Part shown: one piece after another, positions 1-11,701 of the stretch
Layout: every line of letters begins with the position of its first letter
Position numbering within the stretch: position 1 is the first letter of the stretch
DNA from: DASZHJ01 sp035581425
GTDB taxonomy: Bacteria > Pseudomonadota > Alphaproteobacteria > ATCC43930 > CGMCC-115725
DNA: 47,390 nucleotides
NCBI GenBank assembly: GCA_035581425.1
Contig: DATJVP010000121.1
Span: 1-47,390, forward strand
Reading direction: 5' to 3'
Notes under the pieces: generated by a model
Seen by the model: the letters and a program-made list of their open reading frames with translations, nothing else
What the model was told of the DNA's origin: nothing
Database searches by the model: none
Translations under genes and position numbers: made by a program

Positions 1-1148
<1,148 letters not shown>

Positions 1149-1169
1149 TTTCCTGTTTCCCCGATTGAC

Positions 1170-1484
1170 TTAGGCGGCTTTGCGCTTGGAAGCGCCGCCC
1201 TCGATGATGCCGAGAATGTCGGATTCCTTCATGATGACGAGTTCCTCGCCATCGATCTTGACCTCGCTCCCCGACCACTTGCCGAAGAGGATGCGGTCGC
1301 CGGCCTTCACGTCGAGGGGATGGAGCTTGCCATCCTCGCTGCGGGCGCCGGGCCCCACCGCGATCACCTCGCCCTCCATGGGCTTCTCCTTGGCGGTATC
1401 GGGAATGATGATCCCTCCCGCGGTCTTCTCATCCTGTTCCAGCCGGCGAACCAGGACGCGATCTTGTAGAGGCTTGAATTTCAT
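1170..1484 (-). CDS. groES: 10 kDa co-chaperonin GroES
   Basis: GroES is the lid of the GroEL chamber. The 104-residue product starts MKFKPLQDRVLVRRLEQ and contains the mobile-loop region around EKTAGGIIIPDTAKEKP and the conserved VIAVGPGAR segment. An in-frame start 60 bases upstream (1544) exists but lies inside the CIRCE operator, and homologues begin at MKFKPL. I therefore use the ATG at 1484, which is preceded by an AGGGTC-like ribosome site. It is the first gene of groESL. The RpoH-type promoter and the CIRCE operator lie 48-105 bases upstream. Confidence 0.97.
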   Translation of the reverse strand: MKFKPLQDRVLVRRLEQDEKTAGGIIIPDTAKEKPMEGEVIAVGPGARSEDGKLHPLDVKAGDRILFGKWSGSEVKIDGEELVIMKESDILGIIEGGASKRKAA

Positions 1485-1531
1485 GAATGACCCTCCCGTT
1501 TGTTGGCGGAATGCAATTCCAGGGGGGTGCG

Positions 1532-1558
1532 TTAGCACTCCCACTGAGTGAGTGCCAA
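1532..1558 (-). promoter_or_regulatory. CIRCE operator (HrcA binding site) of groESL
   Basis: The inverted repeat TTAGCACTC, nine spacer bases, then GAGTGCCAA matches the CIRCE consensus TTAGCACTC-N9-GAGTGCTAA with one mismatch. It sits 48 bases upstream of groES and directly downstream of the heat-shock promoter. HrcA bound here would repress groESL at normal temperature. The match is seen; HrcA control is established for this element. Confidence 0.95.
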
Positions 1559-1560
1559 CG

Positions 1561-1589
1561 AGATAGGGGCCATGCGTTTTTCTTTCAAG
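1561..1589 (-). promoter_or_regulatory. RpoH (sigma-32) heat-shock promoter of groESL
   Basis: On the minus strand CTTGAAA (1589-1583) is followed after 13 bases by CCCCTATCT (1569-1561). This is close to the sigma-32 consensus CTTGAAA-N11-15-CCCCATNT and to the CYTAT-type -10 of alphaproteobacterial RpoH. Transcription would start inside the CIRCE element at about 1553, so repressor and polymerase would compete. The sites are seen; use in vivo is inferred. Confidence 0.8.
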
Positions 1590-1722
1590 GCTTGGACGAC
1601 AGGATTGTTAGCAATCTCGCTGGGTTGCTGCTACGATATTGATTCAGTTAAGTTTTTCTTGATCAATCCCGGCGCAGGATCGAATGATTGGGGTCAGGGT
1701 TATTGAGTCGAAGGGAGCTTCC

Positions 1723-1986
1723 ATGTCTCATCTTCGCCTGCAGCTCGAAAGTTACCGCCTGACGACCGCGGAGATCCTCTATCACCTGCCGGACCATCCG
1801 GCTTTGCTGCAGAGCTACGTGTGGCAGCAGCTCGATCTGGCACCGCACTACCCGGTGCTGCGACGGTTCCTCGATTTCTGGACCCACAACATCGAGGGCA
1901 AGCTCCACTCGGTGAAGGTCGCGCAGACGCGTCACATCACGCCGGGCCGCCTCCGCTACGCCCAAGTCTCGCTCAATCTGCACTGA
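1723..1986 (+). CDS. usg: Usg family protein
   Basis: This 87-residue protein of the Usg family is named after the gene upstream of trpF in Caulobacter; its biochemical role is not known. The diagnostic run YRLTTAEILYHLPDHPALLQ and the segment DFWTHNIEGKLHSVKVA are clear. An open frame runs from 1684, but the ATG at 1723 follows an AAGGGAG ribosome site, and homologues start at this methionine. It stands alone between divergent groESL and ctaA, 61 bases before the latter. No trp genes are visible here, so the context says nothing about tryptophan synthesis. Confidence 0.9.
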   Translation: MSHLRLQLESYRLTTAEILYHLPDHPALLQSYVWQQLDLAPHYPVLRRFLDFWTHNIEGKLHSVKVAQTRHITPGRLRYAQVSLNLH

Positions 1987-2047
1987 GCGCCGCGGCGGCT
2001 TGGCTCTTGCCAAGCAATGATGCCGCGCGCAAGGTCGCGGCCATCCC

Positions 2048-3343
2048 ATGGTCTCGATCACCTCTTCCCGGCCACTTTCGGCCTCCGAGAGCGCGCCATC
2101 GACCTCCGATCGCGCAATCGCGGTGTGGCTCCTTGCATGCTGCGCCATGATCTTCGTGATGGTGGTAATCGGGGGGATTACGCGCCTCACAGAATCCGGC
2201 CTCTCCATCACGGAGTGGAAGCCGATTTCCGGCGTGATCCCGCCGCTGAGCGAGGCGCAATGGGCGCAGGAGTTCGAGCGTTACAAGGCGATCCCGCAGT
2301 ACCAGGCAATTCACGCGGACATGACGCTCGCGGATTTCAAGACGATCTTCTTCTGGGAATGGCTGCATCGCCTCTGGGGCCGATTGATCGGCGTCGTCTT
2401 CGCGGCGCCATTCCTGTGGTTCCTCTGGAAACGCCGGCTGCCGCGCTCGCTCGCGCCGAAGCTCGCGATCATCTTCGTGCTCGGCGGCCTTCAGGGCGCG
2501 CTCGGCTGGTTCATGGTCGAGAGCGGCCTCAGCGAGCGCATCGAGGTGAGCCAATACAGGCTCGTCGCGCATCTGGCGGCGGCTCTGATCCTTTACCTCG
2601 CCATACTCTGGGTGGCTCTGAGCTTGCTGCGCCCGCGGCCGAGCGGCCCCGCCGAGCCGCGGGGATCGCGACTTCGCGCAGCGCTCGAGGCGGTATTCGA
2701 ACTTGGGCTTCAGGCGATCCTCTGGACCTACTTTATCGGGGGCCTTCAGCGAGGAGAGCCGTTCAAACTTTGGTCCTCGCTTCTTTTCGCGGGTGCGATC
2801 ATCTGCGCATGGGTCTTCATAGCGCGTCGCACCCGCTCGCAGCCCATCGCACGCTTGCGCCGCGGCGTCTCCTATCTGCTCGCATTCGCTTTCATCACCG
2901 TGCTCGCCGGCGGATTCGTGGCGGGGCTGCGGGCGGGTTACCTCTACAACACGTTTCCGCTCATGAACGGAGAGGTGCTGCCGCCGGATTACGCGGCACT
3001 GACGCCGTGGTACCTCAATCCCTTCGAAAACCCCAGCGCGGCGCAGTTCGACCATCGCGCGCTCGCGGAGTTGACCTGGTTCTTCGCGCTAGCACTCTGG
3101 CTCGCATCGTGGCGATACGATCTATCGCCGGGGGCGCGACGGACGATTCACGCGCTCGCGCTCATTGCGACGATCCAGCTCGGCCTCGGAATCGCGACCT
3201 TGCTGCTGGTGGTCCCGATTCCACTTGCGGCCGCGCATCAGGCGGGCGCGGTTGCGCTGCTCACCGCGATCCTTATCCTCCGTCACCACCTGCGCCGGCC
3301 GGAAGGGCGTAAATTGGACGCGGGGCCCGCCCCGGCGCTATAG
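2048..3343 (+). CDS. ctaA: Heme A synthase, COX15/CtaA type 2
   Basis: CtaA oxidises the C8 methyl group of heme O to give heme A for cytochrome aa3-type oxidases, in the inner membrane. The four conserved heme-ligand histidines are present: H107 (WLHRLWGR), H175 (VAHLAAAL), H336 (FDHRALAE) and H397 (AAHQAGA). The N-terminal GGITRLTESGLSITEW motif and the AYNTFPLM-like YNTFPLMNG loop are also present. At 431 residues the protein is long; most family members have about 350. The surplus is a segment at about 198-272 between the two four-helix halves, holding two more hydrophobic stretches (about 219-233 and 241-259). The next gene starts 26 bases downstream. Confidence 0.93.
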   Translation: MVSITSSRPLSASESAPSTSDRAIAVWLLACCAMIFVMVVIGGITRLTESGLSITEWKPISGVIPPLSEAQWAQEFERYKAIPQYQAIHADMTLADFKTIFFWEWLHRLWGRLIGVVFAAPFLWFLWKRRLPRSLAPKLAIIFVLGGLQGALGWFMVESGLSERIEVSQYRLVAHLAAALILYLAILWVALSLLRPRPSGPAEPRGSRLRAALEAVFELGLQAILWTYFIGGLQRGEPFKLWSSLLFAGAIICAWVFIARRTRSQPIARLRRGVSYLLAFAFITVLAGGFVAGLRAGYLYNTFPLMNGEVLPPDYAALTPWYLNPFENPSAAQFDHRALAELTWFFALALWLASWRYDLSPGARRTIHALALIATIQLGLGIATLLLVVPIPLAAAHQAGAVALLTAILILRHHLRRPEGRKLDAGPAPAL

Positions 3344-3369
3344 TGCTGGGCGGTATCGGGAGACGAGAA

Positions 3370-5520
<2,151 letters not shown>

Positions 5521-5576
5521 CAGCAGAGCGGGCGCGGGCTGTCATCGGCGGCCGTTCCGCGCTATCTATCCCGCCG

Positions 5577-6761
5577 ATGGCCATCCTCTTTCTCATCGTC
5601 TTCATCGACCTCGTGGGTTTCGGGTTGGTGATCCCGCTGCTGCCGTTTTACGGCGAGGCGTTTCGCGCCGAGCCCGGGACCGTGACGCTGCTGCTCGCTA
5701 CCTACTCCTTTGGCCAGTTTCTGATGGCGCCGGTCTGGGGCAGGCTTTCCGACCGTCACGGACGAAAGCCGATATTGCTCGTGAGTCTTGGTTTCTCCGT
5801 TGCCTCCTATCTTTGGCTCGCCAACGCGAGCGCGCTCTGGATGCTGTTCGCGGCGCGGCTGCTCTCGGGCGCGGGCGCCGGCAACATTACCGCGGCACAG
5901 GCCTACATCGCGGACGTGACGCCGCCGGATCGCCGTGCGAAAGGCATGGGCATGATCGGCGCGGCCTTCGGCTTGGGCTTCACCATCGGTCCCGCCATCG
6001 GCGGCTTCATCGCCGGCGATCATCCCGGCATCGCCGAGCTCGCGCAACCCGCCTTCGTCGCGGCCGGACTCTCCGCGCTCGCCCTGCTTCTCACGCTCGC
6101 ACGTCTTCCCGAGAGCCTGCCGCCGGAGTCGCGCGCCGGCATTTCGCGGCCAAGGCGCCTCGCGCTCGCGCGCGAGGCTTTTCGTCGCCCCGCGCTCCGG
6201 CAGCTCATCATTCTGCTCTTTGTTACCATCGCGGCCTTCGCGGGGATGGAGAGCACCTTCGCGCTCTGGGCCGAGCGTGCCTTCGGCTGGGGCCCGCAGA
6301 CCGTCGGCTACACATTCTTTTACGTCGGCATCGTGCTCGCGGCGATGCAGGGCGGCCTCGTCGGCAAGCTGGTCGAGCGCTTCGGCGAGGCGCGGCTGGT
6401 GACGGCGGGAGCGGGGATCATCGCGCTCGGTCTCATCGTCGTGCCGCTCTCGCTTCGCGTGCCGCTGGTGCTTGTCGCGATGGGATGCCTCGCGATCGGC
6501 ATGAGCCTCCTCAATCCCTCGATCAACGGCCTCCTCTCGCTCCACGCCGCCGCCGACGAGCAGGGCGGTATTCTCGGCGTCGGACAATCCGCCTCGAGCC
6601 TCGCCCGCATCGTTGGCCCCGCGGTCGCGGGACAGGTCTTCGATACGCTCGGCAGGAACGCGCCCTATTTCCTGAGCGCTGCGCTCATGGTCGGCGTGAC
6701 GCTGCTCGCGCTGCGCATCCCTCGCGCGCGTCCCGCGATGCCGGAGGGAGGCGCCGCGTGA
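5577..6761 (+). CDS. MFS efflux transporter, TetA/DHA1-like
   Basis: The 394-residue membrane protein has about twelve hydrophobic helices. The N-terminal half carries motif A as GRLSDRHGRKPILL, and ARLLSGAGAGN with the following PPDRRAKGMGMIGAAFGLGF is typical of drug:H+ antiporters of the TetA type. The opening IVFIDLVGFGLVIPLLPFY is very characteristic of that subgroup. The substrate cannot be told from sequence, and no TetR-like regulator is adjacent. The ATG follows the mutase stop by 56 bases. The stop overlaps the GTG of the next gene, so the two are probably translated together. Confidence 0.88.
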   Translation: MAILFLIVFIDLVGFGLVIPLLPFYGEAFRAEPGTVTLLLATYSFGQFLMAPVWGRLSDRHGRKPILLVSLGFSVASYLWLANASALWMLFAARLLSGAGAGNITAAQAYIADVTPPDRRAKGMGMIGAAFGLGFTIGPAIGGFIAGDHPGIAELAQPAFVAAGLSALALLLTLARLPESLPPESRAGISRPRRLALAREAFRRPALRQLIILLFVTIAAFAGMESTFALWAERAFGWGPQTVGYTFFYVGIVLAAMQGGLVGKLVERFGEARLVTAGAGIIALGLIVVPLSLRVPLVLVAMGCLAIGMSLLNPSINGLLSLHAAADEQGGILGVGQSASSLARIVGPAVAGQVFDTLGRNAPYFLSAALMVGVTLLALRIPRARPAMPEGGAA

Positions 6762-8599
6762 GAGACATGCGCCGGGGCGGCACGAGTCCTCAGTCGAGTG
6801 TCGGCGACAGCCGCAGCGAGCTGCGTTCGCTTGCGCGCCTTGCGCCTTATCTTTGGCCGAAAGACGCGCCCGATTTGAGGCTCCGCGTCGTCGTGGCGCT
6901 GCTTTTCTTGGCGCTCGCCAAGGGCATAAATGTCTTCGTTCCCATCCTCTACAAGCGCGCGGTCGACGCGCTGACGCCGGGGGTCGCGACGGTCATCGCG
7001 GTGCCTGTGGCGCTCATCGTTGGGTATGGGCTAGCCCGCGTGCTGGCGCAGGTGTTCGGCGAACTCCGCGACGCGGTCTTCGCCAAGGTCGGACAGCGCG
7101 CGGTGCGCCAGATCGCGCTCAGGACTTTCCGGCATCTGCATGGCCTCTCGCTGCGCTTCCACCTGGAGCGGCAGACCGGCGGCCTCTCGCGCGCGATCGA
7201 GCGCGGCATCCGCGGCATGGATTTTCTCCTCTCCTACATGCTCTTCAGCGCGATCCCGACGGTGCTGGAGGTCACGCTGGTGGCGGGGATTCTCTGGCAC
7301 TTTTACGACTGGGATTTTGCCGCCGCCACCTTCGTCACGGTCGTGCTCTACGTGATCTTCACGTTTGCGGTGACGGATTGGCGCGTGAAGTTCCGCCGCG
7401 AGATGAACGACCGCGACAGCGAGGCCAACACCAAGGCGATCGACAGCCTCCTCAACTTCGAGACCGTTAAATATTTTGCCAACGAGGAGCATGAGGCCCG
7501 CCGCTTCGACGGCGCGCTCCAGGCCTATGAGAAGGCGGCGGTGAAGAGTCAGACCACGCTCGCCTTCCTCAACGTGGGGCAGGGCATCATTATTGCGGCG
7601 GGCCTCGTCGTGGTGATGCTCCTGGCGGGCCAAGGCGTTGCCGCGGGGCATCTCACCGTCGGCGATTTCGTGCTGGTGAACGCCTATCTCGTGCAACTTT
7701 ACATGCCGCTCAATTTCCTGGGCGTCGTCTACCGCAATATCAAGCAGTCGCTCATCGACCTCGAATCGATGTTTCGCCTGCTCGACGTCGAGGCGGAGAT
7801 TGCGGATGTGCCGGGCGCGCCGCCGCTCAACGTCGATCGCGGCGAGGTCGTCTTCGATCGCGTCTCCTTTCGCTACGATCCGCGACGACCTATCCTCGAG
7901 GACGTCTCCTTCCGCGTGCCCGCGGGCGGCACCGTCGCGATCGTGGGGCCGAGCGGCGCAGGCAAATCCACGATCTCGCGGCTCCTCTTCCGCTTCTACG
8001 ACGTGGACGAGGGGCGCATTCTCATCGACGGGCAGGACATCCGCGGCGTGACGCAGGAGAGCTTGCGCCGCGCCATCGGCGTGGTGCCGCAGGACACCGT
8101 CCTCTTCAACGACAGCATCCGCTACAACATCGCCTACGGGCGCCCCGGCGCTGAGCAGACCGAGATCGAGAAGGCTGCGCGGCTCGCGAACATCGGCGAT
8201 TTCATCGCGAAGCTCCCGGACGGCTACAAGACGCCCGTGGGCGAGCGCGGTCTCAAGCTCTCCGGCGGCGAGAAGCAGCGCGTCGCCATCGCTCGCGTCG
8301 TGCTGAAGGCGCCGCGCATCGTGGTCTTCGACGAGGCGACCTCCGCCCTTGACACCAAGACCGAGCGCGAGATCCAGGACAACCTCGAGGCGGTCTCGCA
8401 GGACCGCACCACGCTCATCATCGCGCACCGGCTCTCGACCGTCGTGCACGCCGACGAGATCCTCGTCCTGGAGCATGGCCGCGTGGTCGAGCGCGGCGAT
8501 CATCCAACACTGCTGGCGAAAGGCGGAGTCTACGCCTCGATGTGGGCGCGCCAGCAGGAGGCGGCCCGCGCCGCCGAGCTCGCGGAGGTCGCGGATTGA
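6758..8599 (+). CDS. Atm1-type ABC exporter (permease-ATPase fusion)
   Basis: This half-transporter, about 613 residues, has an N-terminal six-helix exporter domain and a C-terminal ATPase domain. Walker A is GPSGAGKST, the ABC signature is LSGGEKQRVAIAR and Walker B is IVVFDEATSALD, followed by the H-loop IIAHRLSTV. KYFANEEHEARRFD and SLLNFETVKYF are typical of the Atm1/HMT1 group, which exports glutathione-bound sulfur or metal conjugates. Family membership is seen; the cargo is inferred. I use the GTG at 6758, which overlaps the MFS stop by 4 bases and lies 6 bases after GGAGGGAGG; an ATG at 6767 is the alternative. An open frame extends far upstream, but only as a shadow over the MFS gene. 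Confidence 0.9.
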   Translation: MRDMRRGGTSPQSSVGDSRSELRSLARLAPYLWPKDAPDLRLRVVVALLFLALAKGINVFVPILYKRAVDALTPGVATVIAVPVALIVGYGLARVLAQVFGELRDAVFAKVGQRAVRQIALRTFRHLHGLSLRFHLERQTGGLSRAIERGIRGMDFLLSYMLFSAIPTVLEVTLVAGILWHFYDWDFAAATFVTVVLYVIFTFAVTDWRVKFRREMNDRDSEANTKAIDSLLNFETVKYFANEEHEARRFDGALQAYEKAAVKSQTTLAFLNVGQGIIIAAGLVVVMLLAGQGVAAGHLTVGDFVLVNAYLVQLYMPLNFLGVVYRNIKQSLIDLESMFRLLDVEAEIADVPGAPPLNVDRGEVVFDRVSFRYDPRRPILEDVSFRVPAGGTVAIVGPSGAGKSTISRLLFRFYDVDEGRILIDGQDIRGVTQESLRRAIGVVPQDTVLFNDSIRYNIAYGRPGAEQTEIEKAARLANIGDFIAKLPDGYKTPVGERGLKLSGGEKQRVAIARVVLKAPRIVVFDEATSALDTKTEREIQDNLEAVSQDRTTLIIAHRLSTVVHADEILVLEHGRVVERGDHPTLLAKGGVYASMWARQQEAARAAELAEVAD

Positions 8600-8615
8600 G
8601 CCATGCCGACCGCAT

Positions 8616-8655
8616 CGCCCCTCCCCCCTCGAGTGGGAGGGTAGCGAGAGGGGCG
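8616..8655. repeat. G/C-rich inverted repeat between the ABC exporter gene and meaB
   Basis: CGCCCCT (8616-8622) pairs perfectly with AGGGGCG (8649-8655), and inside it CTCCC can pair with GGGAG around 8622-8639. It starts 17 bases after the exporter stop. It resembles the short CCCTCCCC-rich palindromes scattered between genes in many alphaproteobacteria, and it may also serve as a transcription barrier. No T-run follows. Only one copy was noticed in this window. Confidence 0.4.
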
Positions 8656-8733
8656 CCACAGGCGGGATACTTTGGCCGCTCCCGCGGGGCGCCCCACAAC
8701 CTCATCGATCCGCGAGGGGCTATTATCTAGGAC

Positions 8734-9732
8734 ATGGGGGCAGCGGCGATCGACGTTTCGGAACTCTCTGGCGCGGTCCGCCGCGGCGACCGCCGTGCGC
8801 TTGCGCGGGCGATTACGCTCGTGGAGTCGACGCGCGGGGATCACCGTCTCGCGGCCGAACGGCTCCTGGAGGGTCTCGCGAAAGGGGCAGGCGAGCGCTC
8901 GGTCCGGCTCGGCATCTCCGGCGCGCCCGGCGTCGGCAAATCCACCTTCATCGAGGCGCTCGGCCTCCACGTGATCGAGGAGGGACACCGGCTCGCGGTG
9001 CTGGCGGTCGATCCCTCCTCGAAGCGAGGCGGGGGCTCGCTCCTCGGCGACAAGACGCGGATGGCGGAGCTGGCGCGGCGCGCGGAATGCTTTATCCGGC
9101 CTTCGCCCACGGGCGGTGTCCTCGGTGGCGTCGCGCGCCGCACGCGTGAGGCGATCCTGCTTTGCGAGGCGGCGGGCTTCGACATCGTCCTCGTCGAGAC
9201 TGTCGGCGTCGGCCAATCCGAGACGGCGGTCGCGGACATGGTGGACATGTTCCTGCTGTTGCTGGCGCCGGGCGCGGGCGACGAGTTGCAGGGTCTCAAG
9301 AAGGGGATCGTCGAGCTCGCCGATCTCATCCTCGTCAACAAGGCCGATGGCGACTTGAAGGCGGCGGCGACACGCGCCGTCGCGGAGTATCGCCACGCGC
9401 TGCATCTGCTGCGCCCGGCATCGCCGCAATGGTCGACCGAGGTTCGTGCGGTCTCCGCGCTCACGGGCGAGGGAATGGCCGGAGCCTGGGAGATGGTGGA
9501 GCGGCATCACGCTGCGATGGAAGCGAGCGGCGAGCGCCTGCGGCGCCGAACAGAGCAGGCGCGCGCCGCACTCTGGCGCGAGATCGGCGAGGGACTCATG
9601 GAGGCGTTCAGGGCCGATGCGGCGACCGCTCCGCAGCTCAGAGAGACCGAGGCGCGCGTCGCCGCCGGCGAGGAGACGGCGCTTGCGGCCGCCCGGCGCC
9701 TTCTCGAGGCGTTCTTGCAGCGAGGCCGTTGA
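8734..9732 (+). CDS. meaB: Methylmalonyl-CoA mutase-associated GTPase MeaB (ArgK/MMAA family)
   Basis: MeaB is a G3E P-loop GTPase that gates delivery of adenosylcobalamin to methylmalonyl-CoA mutase and protects it from inactivation. In the 332-residue product the Walker A is GAPGVGKST (63-71). The family-specific segment LAVDPSSKRGGGSLLGDKTRM follows, then ETVGVGQSE and the base-recognition NKAD. It is on the same strand as the mutase but separated by two transporter genes. A 134-base gap containing the palindrome at 8616-8655 precedes it. No close ribosome site stands out before the ATG at 8734. Confidence 0.95.
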   Translation: MGAAAIDVSELSGAVRRGDRRALARAITLVESTRGDHRLAAERLLEGLAKGAGERSVRLGISGAPGVGKSTFIEALGLHVIEEGHRLAVLAVDPSSKRGGGSLLGDKTRMAELARRAECFIRPSPTGGVLGGVARRTREAILLCEAAGFDIVLVETVGVGQSETAVADMVDMFLLLLAPGAGDELQGLKKGIVELADLILVNKADGDLKAAATRAVAEYRHALHLLRPASPQWSTEVRAVSALTGEGMAGAWEMVERHHAAMEASGERLRRRTEQARAALWREIGEGLMEAFRADAATAPQLRETEARVAAGEETALAAARRLLEAFLQRGR

Positions 9733-9812
9733 GCACGCGGCAGAGCCGAATTGCGGGGCTTTCGTGCATGGCCTAGAGTGTCGTCGACGTTTCGACCGAG
9801 GCCGCTCGTCCG

Positions 9813-9831
9813 GAGGTCGCGGGACGACCTC
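9813..9831. repeat. Inverted repeat upstream of the ABC substrate-binding gene
   Basis: GAGGTCG, five bases CGGGA, then CGACCTC form a perfect 7-bp stem 65 bases before the ATG at 9896, within a 163-base gap. It could be a weak hairpin ending meaB transcription or an operator for the transporter operon. The rest of the gap shows no other structure that I can support. Confidence 0.35.
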
Positions 9832-9895
9832 GTGGGGGCACAATCGAAGGCTGCTTCATCGGTGGCTGGAGGCCTCGCCAAAAAAGGAGGCATCA

Positions 9896-10882
9896 ATGCA
9901 AGCGAGATTGTTGAAGTTTTGGGCGCTGCTGCTGGGGGTCATGGTGCTGGCAGCGCTCGATGCGGGCGCGGCACGGGCGGACACGATCAAGATCGGGCAT
10001 TCGACCTGGGTCGGCTACGGCCCGCTCTACATTGCCCGCGAGAAGGGCTTCTTCAAGGCGCATGGCGTCGACGTCGAGCTCGTCAAGGTCGAGAAGCCGA
10101 CCGATCGCTTCCCCGCGATGATGGCCGGCAAGATCGACCTGATCGCGAGCACGGTCGACACCGCGCTCATCTACATGAAGACGCCAGACCAGTTCCAATA
10201 CGTCGTGGCGATCGACGATTCCAACGGGGGTGACGGCATCGTCTCCACTAAGGACATCAAGACCGTCGCCGACCTCAAAGGCAAGAAGGTCGCCTTCGCG
10301 CAGGGCTCGGTCTCGCAATTCTATCTCGATGTGCTGCTGGACAAGGCCGGCATCAGCGAGTCCGACCTGACCGCGATCGACATGGGGCCGGGCGATGCCG
10401 GCACTGCCTTCATCGCGGGCAAGGTCGATGCGGCCGTCACTTGGGAGCCGCATCTCACCAAGGCGAAGCAGAGCCCGAACGGCCAGATCCTGATCGACAG
10501 CTCGAAGACGCCGGGCCTCATCACGGACGTGCTGATCGCCGACAAGGATTGGGTCGCCAAGCACAAGACCGAGCTCAAGGGGATCGTCGCGGCCTGGAAC
10601 GAGGCAGTCGCCTATTACAACGCCCATCCCGATGAGAGCATCGCGATCATGGCGAAGGGCGTCGGCGGCTTCCTCGAGGATCCCAAGGAGTTCAAGGAGA
10701 CGCTGACGGGTATCAAGTTCTACGGCGCCGCCGAGAACAAGACATTCTTCGGTACCAAGGACAAGCCAGGCCCGCTCACCAACACGGTGCAGCAAGCGAT
10801 CGACATCTGGACCAAGCACGGCAAACTGCAGGTGAAGACGACGCCGGCGATGCTCATCGACTACGAGTTCGTCACCGGCTGA
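9896..10882 (+). CDS. ABC transporter substrate-binding protein, NitT/TauT (NMT1/THI5-like) family
   Basis: This is a periplasmic ligand-binding protein of 328 residues. The signal peptide has a positive MQARLLK start, a hydrophobic core to about residue 22 and a likely cut after GAARA. The mature part has the family pattern KIGHSTWVGYGPLYIAREKGFF, then MMAGKIDLIASTVDT and AAVTWEPHL. Taurine, sulfonate, nitrate, thiamine-precursor and aromatic ligands are all known for this family; the ligand here is not readable. A strong AAAGGAGG ribosome site at 9883-9890 fixes the start. The stop overlaps the permease ATG (TGATG). Confidence 0.92.
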   Translation: MQARLLKFWALLLGVMVLAALDAGAARADTIKIGHSTWVGYGPLYIAREKGFFKAHGVDVELVKVEKPTDRFPAMMAGKIDLIASTVDTALIYMKTPDQFQYVVAIDDSNGGDGIVSTKDIKTVADLKGKKVAFAQGSVSQFYLDVLLDKAGISESDLTAIDMGPGDAGTAFIAGKVDAAVTWEPHLTKAKQSPNGQILIDSSKTPGLITDVLIADKDWVAKHKTELKGIVAAWNEAVAYYNAHPDESIAIMAKGVGGFLEDPKEFKETLTGIKFYGAAENKTFFGTKDKPGPLTNTVQQAIDIWTKHGKLQVKTTPAMLIDYEFVTG

Positions 10883-11682
10883 TGCGGTCCTTCATCGAGG
10901 CGTATTGCGCCCCGAAACAGGACATCCCACGGCGCGTTTACCTCACGGTGAGCGCGCTCGTGGGGCTCGCGCTCCTCGCGGGCTGGTGTGCTCTCGCCTA
11001 TAGCGGGCTCGTGCGGCCCGATTTCCTGCCGACGCCGGTCGCGGTGGTCAAAGCAGCGATCAAGGGCATCGAGAGCGGATCGCTCCAAGTCAACACGCTC
11101 TTCTCCCTCGGCGAGATCATGGCGGGCTTCGTCCTCGCCTCGATCGTCGCGGTGCCGCTCGGCATCCTCATGGGAAGCTTCAAAGTGGTCGAGGCCGCAA
11201 TCGAGCCTGTGACCAACTTCGTCCGCTACCTGCCCGTGAGCGCGCTCATCCCGCTCCTCATCCTCTGGGTCGGCATCGGGATCGAGGAGAAGATTTCCGT
11301 GATCTTCATCGGGACCTTCTTCCAGCAGCTCATCCTGATCGCGGACGTCTCGCGGCTGGTGTCGCACGATCTCCTCGACGTCTCCTATACGCTGGGCGCG
11401 TCGCGCCGCACGGTCGTGACGCGCGTTCTCATTCCCGCGACCATGCCCGGCGTGATGGATACGCTGCGGGTGACGCTCGGCTGGGCCTGGACCTATCTCG
11501 TCGTCGCGGAGATCGTCTCCGCCGACAAGGGCCTCGGCTACTTCATCATGAATTCGATGCGCGGCCTCTTCACCGACCGCATCTTCCTGGGGATCATGGT
11601 GATCGGCCTCCTCGGCCTGCTCACGGACCAGCTCTTCAAGCTGGGGAAGAACCTGCTTTTGCCCTGGGCCGCCGGCCGTTAG
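10882..11682 (+). CDS. ABC transporter permease, TauC/SsuC family
   Basis: The inner-membrane permease has 266 residues and six or so helices. The EAA-type cytoplasmic loop that docks to the ATPase is visible around DVSYTLGASRRTVVTRVLIPATMPGVMD. The start NFVRYLPVSALIPLLILWVGIG matches BPD_transp_1 proteins of the TauC/SsuC/NrtB group. It overlaps the binding-protein gene by one base, and the ATPase follows after 102 bases. It would carry the unidentified ligand of the protein encoded at 9896. Confidence 0.92.
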   Translation: MRSFIEAYCAPKQDIPRRVYLTVSALVGLALLAGWCALAYSGLVRPDFLPTPVAVVKAAIKGIESGSLQVNTLFSLGEIMAGFVLASIVAVPLGILMGSFKVVEAAIEPVTNFVRYLPVSALIPLLILWVGIGIEEKISVIFIGTFFQQLILIADVSRLVSHDLLDVSYTLGASRRTVVTRVLIPATMPGVMDTLRVTLGWAWTYLVVAEIVSADKGLGYFIMNSMRGLFTDRIFLGIMVIGLLGLLTDQLFKLGKNLLLPWAAGR

Positions 11683-11701
11683 GCTGCAACGCGAGGACCG
11701 C

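Noticed and set aside
5813..6757. The 315-codon N-terminal extension of the ABC exporter frame
   Set aside because: It overlaps the MFS gene in another frame, and homologous exporters begin near 6758.
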